Source of the DNA: Photobacterium frigidiphilum
GTDB taxonomy: Bacteria; Pseudomonadota; Gammaproteobacteria; Enterobacterales; Vibrionaceae
DNA: 64,000 nt
Assembly: GCF_003025615.1 (NCBI RefSeq)
Contig: NZ_PYMJ01000007.1
Coordinates: 177,116-241,115 of the forward strand
Reading direction: 5' to 3'
Below are positions 53,009 to 62,534 of the stretch, piece by piece; positions within the stretch are counted from its first letter, which is position 1; the number at the start of each line of letters is the position of its first letter. Under the pieces are notes generated by a model. That model was not told the origin of the DNA. It saw only the letters and a program-made list of their open reading frames with translations, and did not search any database. The position numbers and the translations under genes are program-made.

Positions 53009-53515
53009 ATGCAAGAATTGAAATACCTCCAAGGTTACTCTTCTGATTTGACCAGCCAAGTACAGAAACTGATTGATAGTCAGAAGCTTGAAGCATTATT
53101 ACTAAAGAAATATCCCGATAATCACAACATTAAAACAGAAAAAGCCCTGTATGATTATGTTGTTGAAATTAAAAACCAATACTTAAAGAAATCGGCCCCT
53201 ATTAGTAAGGTTGCATACGATAACAAGATTAACGTTATTCACCATGCTTTAGGTCTTCATACATTTATCTCTCGAGTACAAGGTGGAAAGCTAAAATCTA
53301 AACACGAAATTCGTGTCGCTTCAGTATTTAAAGACGCACCATTGGCTTTTTTACGCATGATAGTCGTGCATGAGCTTGCCCATCTTCGAGAAAAAGAACA
53401 TAACAAGTCTTTCTACCAATTGTGTTGTCACATGGAACCCAATTATCACCAGTTAGAATTTGATATGCGTTTATACCTAACTCAGGTCGATATTTCTCGC
53501 AGTTCAAAGTACTAG
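53009..53515 (+). CDS. YgjP-like (M48/SprT-type) metal-dependent hydrolase
   Basis: 168 residues, soluble. The zinc-binding motif is VVHELAHLREKEHNKSFYQL, giving HExxH plus a third His, as in the YgjP/DUF45 (WLM-like) family. The rest is mostly basic and helical. Function unknown, possibly a protease linked to DNA-protein repair or general proteolysis. Its N-terminal about 50 residues lie outside the usual domain. Single gene. Confidence 0.83.
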   Translation: MQELKYLQGYSSDLTSQVQKLIDSQKLEALLLKKYPDNHNIKTEKALYDYVVEIKNQYLKKSAPISKVAYDNKINVIHHALGLHTFISRVQGGKLKSKHEIRVASVFKDAPLAFLRMIVVHELAHLREKEHNKSFYQLCCHMEPNYHQLEFDMRLYLTQVDISRSSKY

Positions 53516-53624
53516 CCCCATTAATACACCAAGTAACCTCTAAGTACATGATTCTGAGTAAGCTCAGCGAATCTTTTGAGATGGCTTCGATATAAATATT
53601 AAACATAGAATAACTGAGCAAAAA

Positions 53625-55235
53625 ATGAATTACATCGCCCCCTCTTTTACATTGTTCAGTACGCTAATCTTACTACTTTCGATTAAACCGACATTATCGA
53701 TTTGTGCTAAAAACAACGATAAAATCTGGCGTGCTATCGCCGTGTTTTTAATATTTCTTATTTTAGGTTCAATAACTTATACTATTTTACTTTTATTATT
53801 TCCTTTCAGCCCATTAGAGCTTTTTATTGCTCCTATTTTCGTTGTTGGTAGTTTATTTACTCTACTCGTCATGCACCTTAGCTTAAAAAGTATTAACCAA
53901 TATCAAATCATGGCAATGAATGAACGCTTTAACGCTCAACACGACGCACTAACAGGGCTTAAAAATCGTCAGTTCATGTGGCAAAACATAAAGCTTAAAG
54001 CCCAGAACAAACAACATTTTGCCTTAATGCTTATCGACCTAGATAACTTTAAACAAGTTAATGATGCATTTGGTCACTTAGCGGGTGATGCTTTATTGAA
54101 AGCCATGGCAACACGTATTCAAGCAATATTTAAGAAAAAAAACACAATAAATAATAGTGTTGAGCTCATTCGATTAGGGGGTGATGAATTTGCCATCATT
54201 CTAGATTACACAAAGAAAAGTGAAGTTACCGATTGTATTCAGCTACTACAAAACATCTTAAAAAAACCTTTTTTCATTCGTGGAACGATGGTTCATATTC
54301 AAATGAGTATTGGTATTGCCTGCTACCCTGAGCATTCTTGCAGTATCACTGAATTGATAAAATCAGCAGATGCGGCAATGTACAAAGCGAAAAAACAAGC
54401 GTCTGGTTTCTGTTTTTATTCAATGGATTATGAGCGAAGTTCTAAGCAACACATTCAACTTAATGACAAAATTCGCAACGCACTTGCTAAGAATGAATTT
54501 TCACTTCATTACCAACCTATATTTGAAAATGATGGTCAAACAGTTTATAGCTTCGAAACATTAATTCGCTGGCAGCAGCAAGATGGTAGTTATATTTCTC
54601 CTTCTTTATTTATACCTGTTGCAGAAAAAGTGGGGTTAATCTCATCGATCACACAGTGGGTGATCCGCGCAGCTTTTACCCAACTAGAAAGGTGGCAAGA
54701 GTCTGGACATTACCGACGACTTCAAATTAACTTTTCAGCGTGTGATTTACAAAATGATGGCATTGTTGATTACTTAAAAGAGCAATTAGACACTTTTAAT
54801 ATAAACCCAGATCAAGTCGTATTAGAAATCACAGAAAGTGCCATGATTGCTGATATTGCATTGGCTAAAAGTGCTCTCAGAAAATTGTATGCACTAGGGA
54901 TAACACTGAGTGTTGATGATTTTGGCTCTGGTTATACATCATTAACCATGTTGAGTGACATGCCGATAAAACAGATAAAAATTGATGCTCAATATGTAAT
55001 TGAGATGAGCCGTAAAAATAATAATTTTGCCATCATTTCATCCATTGCTTTTCTGGCGAACAGTATCGGTGCAAAAGTCGTTATTGAAGGCATTGAAAAC
55101 CAAAAAGTGCTGACTAAAGTTTCAACATTAGAAACTGCATTGTTACAAGGTCACTTTCTTAGCCAACCAATGAAAGCAGAACAACTTGAACAGATGTTTT
55201 CATCAACAATTAAAATAATGAGCTTACAACCTTAG
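53625..55235 (+). CDS. GGDEF-EAL membrane protein (cyclic di-GMP turnover)
   Basis: 536 residues. Two membrane helices (about 7-25 and 34-88) at the N-terminus. The GGDEF domain (about 105-270) has the intact motif RLGGDEFAIIL; there is no RxxD inhibitory site before it. The EAL domain (about 285-530) has ETL in place of EAL (SFETLIRW), but INFSACDL, LEITESAM, the DDFGSGYTSL loop, KIDAQYV, EGIE and LLQGHFLSQP keep the metal- and base-binding residues. It may be a phosphodiesterase, a cyclase or both. Single gene. Confidence 0.93.
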   Translation: MNYIAPSFTLFSTLILLLSIKPTLSICAKNNDKIWRAIAVFLIFLILGSITYTILLLLFPFSPLELFIAPIFVVGSLFTLLVMHLSLKSINQYQIMAMNERFNAQHDALTGLKNRQFMWQNIKLKAQNKQHFALMLIDLDNFKQVNDAFGHLAGDALLKAMATRIQAIFKKKNTINNSVELIRLGGDEFAIILDYTKKSEVTDCIQLLQNILKKPFFIRGTMVHIQMSIGIACYPEHSCSITELIKSADAAMYKAKKQASGFCFYSMDYERSSKQHIQLNDKIRNALAKNEFSLHYQPIFENDGQTVYSFETLIRWQQQDGSYISPSLFIPVAEKVGLISSITQWVIRAAFTQLERWQESGHYRRLQINFSACDLQNDGIVDYLKEQLDTFNINPDQVVLEITESAMIADIALAKSALRKLYALGITLSVDDFGSGYTSLTMLSDMPIKQIKIDAQYVIEMSRKNNNFAIISSIAFLANSIGAKVVIEGIENQKVLTKVSTLETALLQGHFLSQPMKAEQLEQMFSSTIKIMSLQP

Positions 55236-55341
55236 AAGACGATTGGAATAATTGGTTTTTTAATGATTTCTGAGTGAAAGCCTGACAATACTTCGGGTTT
55301 TAGCCTACAATGTTCAGCTAGAAAAATGATTAGGTGTTTAC

Positions 55342-55767
55342 ATGAAAATTTGTGCTGTTGAGTTACGAAGCAACGAGGCAATTGTTTGCCTTCTTTCTCT
55401 AAAAGATGGTCTGTTTGATCTTCCTCAGTGTCGTACTCAGAAGTTCATCATGCAGGACTCTCTTGATAACGAACAAATGAGAGATTTCCAATTCGCATTT
55501 AAAAAGCTATTGGATGATTACAAAGTTGAGCGTGTTGTTATTCGTACTCGTGAAACACGCGGTAAGTTTGCAGGTAGTTCTATTGGCTTTAAACTAGAAT
55601 CTGCTATTCAGTTAATTGAAGGCCTTGAAGTAGACTTCATGACAAATGCTGATATTAAGCAGAAGCTTAAGCGTAATCCAATGGGAATTGATTTCCGTGC
55701 AACGGGTCTACGTCAGTTCCAAGAAGCTGCATTCACAACAGGTTACGCTTACCTAGGTAAGTACTAA
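55342..55767 (+). CDS. DUF3010 family protein
   Basis: 141 residues. MKICAVELRSNEAIVCLL and later RVVIRTRETRGKFAGSSIGFK match the DUF3010 family found in Vibrio and Shewanella. The strand-turn-strand start resembles an RNase-H-like fold, but no catalytic set is evident. Function unknown. It has its own terminator. Confidence 0.85.
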   Translation: MKICAVELRSNEAIVCLLSLKDGLFDLPQCRTQKFIMQDSLDNEQMRDFQFAFKKLLDDYKVERVVIRTRETRGKFAGSSIGFKLESAIQLIEGLEVDFMTNADIKQKLKRNPMGIDFRATGLRQFQEAAFTTGYAYLGKY

Positions 55768-55831
55768 TCGATTAAATGTTGTGACGGTAAAGTGTCAGTA
55801 TTAACAGACGCTTCTACTATAAGAACATATG

Positions 55832-55867
55832 AAAAAGGTACGGCATAAGCTGTACCTTTTTCTTTTG
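55832..55867 (+). terminator. Rho-independent terminator of the DUF3010 gene
   Basis: AAAAGGTAC pairs with GTACCTTTT around a GGCATAAGCT loop, followed by TCTTTT. Confidence 0.88.
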
Positions 55868-55903
55868 TGGGCATTCAATGATTTTATTGAGTTAAACCTG
55901 CGA

Positions 55904-56119
55904 TTAATCACGCCTCAAAGGTCGAATCACTGATTCCAAGCCTTCAATTTGAAACTCCAGCGCCAGTGCCATTAACGTGCCTAGCTCTCCCTCTGGGAAG
56001 CCCTGTTTTCGAAACCACAGCAAATATTCTTCAGGCAGGTCGATCAATACTCGCCCACTGTACTTTCCAAATGGCATCTTCATATTGGCCAGCTTGATTA
56101 AGTGTTCTTTTTGAAACAT
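55904..56119 (-). CDS. DUF3820 family protein (intact copy)
   Basis: 71 residues. The motif MKMPFGKYSGRVLIDLPEEYLLWF is typical of the DUF3820 family (putative quorum-sensing-regulated or nucleotide-associated small proteins; the function is not established), followed by the acidic FPEGELGTLMALALE. It lies at the left border of the accessory islet; a decayed second copy lies at its right border (62785-62912). Both read on the minus strand. Confidence 0.85.
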   Translation of the reverse strand: MFQKEHLIKLANMKMPFGKYSGRVLIDLPEEYLLWFRKQGFPEGELGTLMALALEFQIEGLESVIRPLRRD

Positions 56120-56178
56120 TGCTTAAGCAGCCTTTGTAATTTCATTGGTAACAGGATCTTCGATCTTTACACTGATTG

Positions 56179-56239
56179 CAACACGTTAAACCCGTTCAAA
56201 ACGTGTTGTTATTTTTATTCACAGTTGTTATTTTTATTC
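56179..56239 (+). repeat. Terminator-like hairpin and 16-bp direct repeat
   Basis: CAACACGTT (56179-56187) pairs with AACGTGTTG (56200-56208) and runs into TTATTTTTATTC. The 16 bases GTTGTTATTTTTATTC occur at 56205-56220 and again at 56224-56239. The hairpin faces rightwards, although both flanking genes face left, so its parent transcript seems to be lost. Confidence 0.55.
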
Positions 56240-56295
56240 GTTATTTAAACTCTGGACAAATATAAGCCGGACATTAACCTAACACATGTCGGTTT

Positions 56296-57450
56296 TCAAC
56301 CGATAGAGTTGTTAGGCCTTAGCACCTTGAGGCACAATACTGTTAGCAATAAAATTATAACGAAGGGCGCATAAGGAAAACCTAAATAAGAAAAATACAT
56401 TACGATGAGTGGCGTTAGCCAGGCAGTTATAAACATAGCTTGTTCGGTATTCTCAAATCCTTTATTCAGCCCCCTATTAACAAGCAAAACAACGACCACG
56501 CTCAGTGCAGCCATATCATAAGAGTGGATATACGGGCTTACCAAATAGGTAGCAGTAACTAAAACAGCCATCTTTAGAATGGCATCTTTTGACTTTATAA
56601 AAACCGCCACTACGACTATAAGTGCAATCAACCCACTGATGATTTGAACTCCCCAAGCAACCCCCAGATCCCCGATAAGAAGCCGAGTACTTATAAACGG
56701 GGAGACCTGCATAAATATTCCAGCCCCTGTGCCATGTTCAATAAACTCTCTTGCAAACACCCAGGGCGTATTCTGAAACCAAGCCTGCCAAGCATCAAGG
56801 CCTAGAACCAAAATACTAGAAAAGAAAACTACAAGCGTTGAAAGTGATGCCCAGAAAAATGCCTTCCAGTGCTGACCTGCGATTAAAGCAAAAGGGATCA
56901 AAATGCCTAAATGCGGCTTAATACTTAAAAGTCCAAACAGTACACCAGCCAGCCTGGGATGCTTCTCCAACGCCCGAAGTCCGCCAATCAAAAGAGCCCC
57001 GGTGAGCAAGCCATTTTGCCCAAAACTCAGATTAAGAAACGTCGTAGGCGCCAACGCCAATAACCAGATTCTGTCAAATTTTCCAGAACCCAGGGTCGCG
57101 GCCAAGAGATATAGTACGGCACATAGAGTGCTCCAAACGATTAAGGCAGAAACATAGTCTAGATTACGGAAAGGTAGTAAAAATGTGAGCATTTGAGGTG
57201 GATAAGCAAAATTGAAGGCCACGCCAGACTCGTTGACATTGTCGGGACTGTGCGTGCGAAACACAGCGGGATCGTAGATATCATTAAATTTTCCATCGCC
57301 AGCCAAATTTGCCGCGGTCCAAGAATGGAGAAAATCCCGGCCAACAATCTGCCCTCTCGATAACTCACCATCGATGAAAGTTCTATTATCATTAAATACA
57401 AATATTGAGGACAGAAGTATTCCGAGCAAGAAGCCAACACTTAAACGCAT
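56296..57450 (-). CDS. GT87-type (DUF2029) membrane glycosyltransferase
   Basis: 384 residues with about ten hydrophobic helices. The first loop carries the expected Asp in VGRDFLHSWTAANLAGDG, the catalytic region of GT-C enzymes that use polyprenyl-phosphate sugars. Family features also include FAYPPQMLTFLLPF and LLSIKPHLGILIPF. These match the DUF2029/GT87 group (PimE-like). The sugar and the acceptor are unknown. GGAG precedes the ATG. First gene of the islet from the left; not coupled to other genes. Confidence 0.85.
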   Translation of the reverse strand: MRLSVGFLLGILLSSIFVFNDNRTFIDGELSRGQIVGRDFLHSWTAANLAGDGKFNDIYDPAVFRTHSPDNVNESGVAFNFAYPPQMLTFLLPFRNLDYVSALIVWSTLCAVLYLLAATLGSGKFDRIWLLALAPTTFLNLSFGQNGLLTGALLIGGLRALEKHPRLAGVLFGLLSIKPHLGILIPFALIAGQHWKAFFWASLSTLVVFFSSILVLGLDAWQAWFQNTPWVFAREFIEHGTGAGIFMQVSPFISTRLLIGDLGVAWGVQIISGLIALIVVVAVFIKSKDAILKMAVLVTATYLVSPYIHSYDMAALSVVVVLLVNRGLNKGFENTEQAMFITAWLTPLIVMYFSYLGFPYAPFVIILLLTVLCLKVLRPNNSIG

Positions 57451-57958
57451 ACTAAAAACTCCAGGGCATGTTTAGCCAATCCTTTCAATCTATTACATAA
57501 AACCACGTTCAGCTAAACTTTGATGTTAAAACAAACTAAAATTGTCTCGTATCTTTAACATCTCAAGGTTTAAAAATAAGCTTTTCAATTATTCACAAAG
57601 ACAGTTGTAGGTTCTGAGTACTTCAATAATGAAAGGATGCCAGAGCATATTATTTCCTATATACCAGCAAAGCGTCTTTTCTCCGGGATATATTCGTTGT
57701 TCGAGCTTGCATGGTTCCTATCTAATGCCCTGAATACTACGCAAATTAATACCAATTTCTGGTAAGTTTAGAATAAAAAAAACTATTTGCAAAAAAATTA
57801 CATCTTTTATGCAGATCTGAAGCTTCTCTCCCCCACACACAATCTTCTATGCCCTTAATCCAGCGCAGTTATGCAATGTTGTCATTGAATTCGTGTTTTA
57901 CGATCAATACCAGTATCTAGACAAAATACAGATAGTCATGCCCCTACATCAGCAATCG

Positions 57959-58003
<45 letters not shown>

Positions 58004-58190
58004 CTTGTGAAGCCACAAGAGTCAGTTTTTGCCGTCTCGTGTTGTTGGTTGAAATACGAGCAGGTTGGGCTCGTATGACAGCTTTGTGCCGCTTGCGGAA
58101 GTTCTAGAGTCTGGCAAGATTTTTGATCATAAAAAAGTACTATAACTGTCTATTTATAGCTCTATTCGCGTTATGATCTTTGGGTCGTAA

Positions 58191-58364
58191 ATTGAACACA
58201 CCTTAATCCTAGGCCACACCAACCTTGAGTTAGAACACTTAGAAGGCGAGAACACTCTACTTCATTCGGATCCTACATACATAGCACATGTATCAAAGTT
58301 CGGTATTTATGTTCCTCTCATTGCAGCAATGTTAAGACATCTGATCTACAATTTATTTCAATAG
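58191..58364 (+). pseudogene. Coding-like remnant without a start codon
   Basis: An open stretch of 57 codons after a TAA with protein-like composition: LELEHLEGENTLLHSDPTY, then IAHVSKFGIYVPLIAAMLRH, ending in a stop. There is no ATG and no upstream continuation. It looks like the 3' end of a lost gene, but the family is not recognised. Confidence 0.35.
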
Positions 58365-58407
58365 GTTAAGCTATGACAGATTGTAATATCAGCCACGGAG
58401 ATTGGTT

Positions 58408-59139
58408 ATGAGAACAAATAGGCAGGATGATTCTGAATGGCTCAAATACTTAGCGAGTTTTAGTGATGAGTATGATGATCGATTATACAAAAATGAATCG
58501 ACAGGGTTCGTCATGAAGGCTGGTCATATAGCTTGTGAATCAGCTTTTGATTGTACAGTTCACTTTGATAAGGTATTGGAAGTAGGTTCAGGAACTGGAG
58601 AGCATTTTCGGTCAGTAAGACATTCGTTCAAAGAGTACATACTGACTGATGGAGATCAGAAAACTCTGGCTATTGCTGAGATGGCGTTAGGCAATGGTGA
58701 CTCAAGTAGAAAGATCTGTTATGAAAAAATGAACGCATCGAATTTAAATTTTGAAGATAATACTTTTGATCGAGTTGTTGCAACACACATACTTGAGCAT
58801 CTTTATGAGCCACACCTAGCGATCAAGGAGTGGATGCGTGTTTTAAAAAATAATGGAACGCTGTCTATTCTAATACCAACCGATCCAGGAGTTGCGTGGA
58901 AAGTTGGACGTCACTTGACTACACGAAAACAAGCAATTAAGCGAGGCTGGAGCTATGACTATATTATGGCTAGAGAGCACGTTAATCCCTGCAACAATTT
59001 AGTAGCTTTTTTAAACTTTTATCTGCCTGAAAACACTTCTTTTTTTTGGCCACTAAAATTACTGCCTTCAATCGATTGTAATTTATTTTATATTTTTCAC
59101 GCCGTTAAGGACGAATTAACGCAAGAGTTAGATGAGTAA
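58408..59139 (+). CDS. Class I SAM-dependent methyltransferase
   Basis: 243 residues from ATG 58408, which follows GGAG at suitable spacing; the frame also opens six bases upstream at a TTG. A Methyltransf_11-type fold: motif I VLEVGSGTGEHF (about 57-68), an acidic LTDGDQ ending strand 2, then NFEDNTFDRVVATHILEHLY (about 128-147) and EWMRVLKNNGTLSILIPTD. The substrate is unknown. In a polysaccharide-modification islet a sugar or lipid-linked acceptor is plausible, but this is inference. Confidence 0.88.
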   Translation: MRTNRQDDSEWLKYLASFSDEYDDRLYKNESTGFVMKAGHIACESAFDCTVHFDKVLEVGSGTGEHFRSVRHSFKEYILTDGDQKTLAIAEMALGNGDSSRKICYEKMNASNLNFEDNTFDRVVATHILEHLYEPHLAIKEWMRVLKNNGTLSILIPTDPGVAWKVGRHLTTRKQAIKRGWSYDYIMAREHVNPCNNLVAFLNFYLPENTSFFWPLKLLPSIDCNLFYIFHAVKDELTQELDE

Positions 59140-59238
59140 AGCAAAGTCACGTTGTCGTTCCTCCTATGTTGCGCTCATTCATCGCGGTACTAATACTGTC
59201 GAGGCTTCTCATCCTTCCCCTTCCATATTCCAGATAGT

Positions 59239-59264
59239 AAAAAGCGCCCATTAGGCGTTTTTTC
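59239..59264. terminator. Bidirectional terminator between the methyltransferase and gtrA
   Basis: AAAAAGCGCC-CATTA-GGCGTTTTTT. A short GC stem with A and T runs on both sides, between converging genes. Confidence 0.75.
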
Positions 59265-59297
59265 TATAACACCACCCAATATCAATTCAAATAACAC

Positions 59298-59693
59298 TCA
59301 TTTGAAAACCCATATCTTTAAAGCAAAGTAATTTATAGTAGCAACTGTTGCCGCTGATAAGAATGTTGAGATGTAGTCATTGATATCAACAATGTTAATA
59401 AACAAGTGAATAATCGTTGAATTAGCCACTATACCAAAGACGGATAAAGTAACAAACCTAACAACAAACTGGCTATTATTCTCGGCACGATTGAATGTAT
59501 AGTTTTTCTGTCCATAGTAAGAGACGAATATACCCAGCAAATACCCAAGGATAGATGCGGGTATCGTCGGCAGCAGGCGATAAAACATCATGCCATTGGT
59601 GACGGTAAGGTAAACCAGCGCTGATGTAATGCCAACGGACAGAAATCGTATCACTTGGGTATTGAATTCGACTCCTAATCCTTTGCTAATCAT
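59298..59693 (-). CDS. gtrA: GtrA-family flippase-like membrane protein
   Basis: 131 residues with four membrane helices. It starts FNTQVIRFLSVGITSALVYL and has the family segment SILGYLLGIFVSYYGQKNYTF (one Phe/Asn-rich loop), then a closing ALKIWVF. In Gtr systems GtrA is thought to flip undecaprenyl-phosphate-glucose to the periplasm. It ends the gtr unit, 15 bases after gtrB, and uses AAGGAA as ribosome-binding site. Confidence 0.92.
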   Translation of the reverse strand: MISKGLGVEFNTQVIRFLSVGITSALVYLTVTNGMMFYRLLPTIPASILGYLLGIFVSYYGQKNYTFNRAENNSQFVVRFVTLSVFGIVANSTIIHLFINIVDINDYISTFLSAATVATINYFALKIWVFK

Positions 59694-59708
59694 ATTATTC
59701 CTTACGAC

Positions 59709-60728
59709 TTAATCATGTGTATAGGGGGTGGTGACTTTATCCCTTTCTGGAATAGTATCACCATTTATTTTGTTGTAAGCCACATTATTTATCGTGGTGT
59801 TACCGCGCCGCGGGATTTCGTAAGACAGATAGCTAATTAACTTGTTTTCCAGTCTTCCTCGGCTCATATTATCTAATACCAGACCAGTAAAGAGGCAAAT
59901 TACGGCAATAATCCCCAATGCACTGGCTAGAACAGCCGTGGGCAACCTATCCACTATACCTGTCTGGAAAAATTCATAGATAACCGGGATACCGATAAAT
60001 AGTGACGACATACCCAGCAGTGCTGATAAGACAAAAAAGAAAAACAGCGGCTTGACGTCTCTGAGTAGAAAGATAATGAAATTGAGAATTTTAAATCCAT
60101 CACTAAACGTTTTTAGCTTGCTGGTGGTCCCTTCAGGTCGATTTCGGTATAAAGTAGGCACCTCTTTTATGGCCAGTCGATGATGGAGGGCGTGCACGGT
60201 CAACTCCGTTTCAATCTCAAAACCATCGCTTAATACAGGGAGTGTCTTGACGAACCTATTGCTCATAACTCGGTAGCCCGAAAAAACATCATTGAGCTTT
60301 GATTTAAAAAATAGGCTGATAAGGCCGGTGAATAGCTTATTGCCAATAATATGCCCCTTGGGGTATGCCTCTCTGGCAATAGAGCGGGTACCGATGACCA
60401 TATCTAGGTTTTCATCTAACAGCGACTCAATCATTTTTGTGGCAGCGTTGGGATCATAAGTGTTGTCCCCATCAGCGAGAACATAAATGTCAGCATCAAT
60501 ATCTGCAAACATTCGTTTTACCACTTCACCTTTACCCTGGCGTCTCTCGTTGTAGACAGAAGCCCCTGCTTTTATTGCTTCTTCGACGGTACGGTCTGTT
60601 GAGTTGTTATCATACACGTAGACATGGCAATCAGGTAAGGCTTGGATAAAGCCTTTCACGGTACTTCCGATTGCTCCTTCTTCGTTGTAGCAAGGGAGCA
60701 GTACAGCGATATTTAATAGATAATTCAT
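59709..60728 (-). CDS. gtrB: GtrB-like family 2 glycosyltransferase (polyprenyl-phosphate sugar synthase)
   Basis: 339 residues. The N-terminal GT-A domain has AVLLPCYNEEGAIGSTVKGF, the nucleotide-binding VYDNNSTDRTVEEA and the DxD in VLADGDNTYDP. RSIAREAYPKG and SGYRVMSNRFVK match dolichol/undecaprenyl-phosphate sugar transferases. Two membrane helices (about 230-260 and 268-300) follow. It would charge undecaprenyl phosphate with a sugar, probably glucose, in the cytosolic face. It sits between gtrA and the third gene as in serotype-conversion cassettes. Confidence 0.92.
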   Translation of the reverse strand: MNYLLNIAVLLPCYNEEGAIGSTVKGFIQALPDCHVYVYDNNSTDRTVEEAIKAGASVYNERRQGKGEVVKRMFADIDADIYVLADGDNTYDPNAATKMIESLLDENLDMVIGTRSIAREAYPKGHIIGNKLFTGLISLFFKSKLNDVFSGYRVMSNRFVKTLPVLSDGFEIETELTVHALHHRLAIKEVPTLYRNRPEGTTSKLKTFSDGFKILNFIIFLLRDVKPLFFFFVLSALLGMSSLFIGIPVIYEFFQTGIVDRLPTAVLASALGIIAVICLFTGLVLDNMSRGRLENKLISYLSYEIPRRGNTTINNVAYNKINGDTIPERDKVTTPYTHD

Positions 60729-60737
60729 ATAAGTCCC

Positions 60738-62534
60738 TTAATTTACTCTATACAGTTTTACTCCATTGGGGGTTTCTTCCACTAAGGAGAGCCAGTGTGG
60801 TGCTTTGTTATTCATTAATTGATTGAGGAACGAGTGTTCATTGGATTTTTGGGATATTAGGTAACTAGCGCCATCTTCACCAACCATGACAAAATCAATA
60901 CCTTTCTTTTTGATAATATTTTTAATAAATTTTGAGTCGGTTGAACGGAATAACTCAATAGCTATGCTATTGCCGTTGATATTTCTATGGTAAGGCGCGG
61001 CGATGATCTTATTGTTTGTAAGAGCCAAAACTGGTGCACCAAATTCAATAGGAGCTAAAACTAGGCTATTTTCTATTTTGTTATTGATTAGTGCCTCTAC
61101 TTTATAGAGGTTGCCGTTGTCACTTATTTCCTGGGTTGAGGTTTGTGAAGTATTAGCTGAAAGCGAATTGATGTAGTTTGGAATTATTTTAGTGATTAAG
61201 ATAGGTGTTATAGGGAAGCATAATAAAAGGATAATAATTCTGTTCGCTTGATTCGAATGTCGATTCATTAGCTTGTCGCAAAACATAGCTTGAAGGGGGA
61301 TTGCGATAAGTATTGATGCGAAAATGGTTCTTAGTTGCCAGAATATGGGAAATAGTAAACTGATAATTAACGCAAGATAAAGTATTGTTTTACCAGTTTT
61401 TTTAGGTAGGATGCTTGTTGATAATAATGCTGGAATAATGAACAGCAAATAATTGTGCTCGTTGAAGAAGCCATCTTCTGCTACGTAGTGGATGAGGGAT
61501 TTCGCCTCAATGACATGATTGAGCCAATAATCTTTCAATAAATCTGGGTAGTTGTGAAAAAAACCTAATATAAGGGTTGGAAACAGTAGCAGAACCGGCA
61601 ATAACGAGATAACTGTAATGATAAGATACCTTGTCGAAGGGGCAAGGCTTCTTAAGCTACAGTAATGGAATGAAAGTAGCGACAGTTTGCAAAATAGATA
61701 ACCAGCTCCCAATGTCAATAGGTATGGAAAGGAGATAGCATCGTATCGAATCGTAAAAAACTCATTGATTGGCCGATTAATGATGATGAACAAAGCGACA
61801 AAAAATACTGCACTCAGGCATAAGTGTTTTGTGTATTCGATAAAACGAATTGAATACATATAACCTACCGCCGTTATCACAAGCAGCATGAGTGCGATAA
61901 TAGGGAGATTCTCCATCCCCACCCAAAATGACAATGAGATCAGCAATCCTTGTCCCCAAGCCGTATAAAGCTGTCGACTTTGAACTTTATTGAGGGGAAC
62001 CAGTGCAATTATCCAGGCTAAAAGGCTTAACTGGATATTATGGTGATCAATCGAGCCAGGGAAGAACTTGGTGATGAGTGGTGACACCACAGTCATGAAG
62101 ATTGCGATTTTTGCCGCTTCAATACCGCCTAATCGATAGGTGAAAAAACCAATGGCTAGCAGCAAGGCTATCAGATAAAAAAATGGAACGATGGTTATTG
62201 CTAGGCTTTCAGACATCTGAGGTCCAAGCCATGGGTTGGTGATAGCGGTTATCGCTGCCAGTGGGATATCTGGGAGCCTTGACCAGTGGATGAGTTCGCC
62301 ATCTTCGGGGTTAAAGTTCTCAATAGGACGTAAGTACCAGTAACCTTCTTGGATCCAAGAGGTAAATTGGTGATACCTCATATAATCATCGTTATCGGAC
62401 AGCTGGAGCATCTGAATTTGCTCCCAATTACGACTTATGATTAACGCAAATAGGCAGCTAGATAAAATAAGTGTCAGAATACCTATTTTTATTATGGGCT
62501 TAGAATGTATTTGTTGTTGTCGACGTTCTTCCAT
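60738..62534 (-). CDS. GT-C membrane glycosyltransferase, STT3/PMT-like (serotype-specific Gtr third gene)
   Basis: 598 residues with about 11-13 membrane helices. The first periplasmic loop carries SDNDDYMRYHQF with a DxD-type motif and the conserved EDGELIHWSRLPDIPLAAI. A second loop has PGSIDHHNIQLSLL, resembling the DHH motif of STT3/AglB/PglB enzymes. The C-terminal region (about 440-598) is a soluble periplasmic domain. Positioned ten bases before gtrB, it fits the role of the serotype-specific glycosyltransferase that attaches the flipped sugar to O-antigen or another surface glycan. Relation to oligosaccharyltransferases could also mean protein glycosylation. Confidence 0.8.
   Translation of the reverse strand: MEERRQQQIHSKPIIKIGILTLILSSCLFALIISRNWEQIQMLQLSDNDDYMRYHQFTSWIQEGYWYLRPIENFNPEDGELIHWSRLPDIPLAAITAITNPWLGPQMSESLAITIVPFFYLIALLLAIGFFTYRLGGIEAAKIAIFMTVVSPLITKFFPGSIDHHNIQLSLLAWIIALVPLNKVQSRQLYTAWGQGLLISLSFWVGMENLPIIALMLLVITAVGYMYSIRFIEYTKHLCLSAVFFVALFIIINRPINEFFTIRYDAISFPYLLTLGAGYLFCKLSLLSFHYCSLRSLAPSTRYLIITVISLLPVLLLFPTLILGFFHNYPDLLKDYWLNHVIEAKSLIHYVAEDGFFNEHNYLLFIIPALLSTSILPKKTGKTILYLALIISLLFPIFWQLRTIFASILIAIPLQAMFCDKLMNRHSNQANRIIILLLCFPITPILITKIIPNYINSLSANTSQTSTQEISDNGNLYKVEALINNKIENSLVLAPIEFGAPVLALTNNKIIAAPYHRNINGNSIAIELFRSTDSKFIKNIIKKKGIDFVMVGEDGASYLISQKSNEHSFLNQLMNNKAPHWLSLVEETPNGVKLYRVN

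Noticed and set aside
56179..56239. Integron attC site
   Set aside because: It has a simple hairpin and a repeat but no GTTRRRY/RYYYAAC core pair and no gene cassette on either side.
59298..62534. Prophage origin of the gtr cassette with resident phage genes
   Set aside because: No integrase, capsid or tail genes occur in the window; only the gene order recalls phage cassettes.
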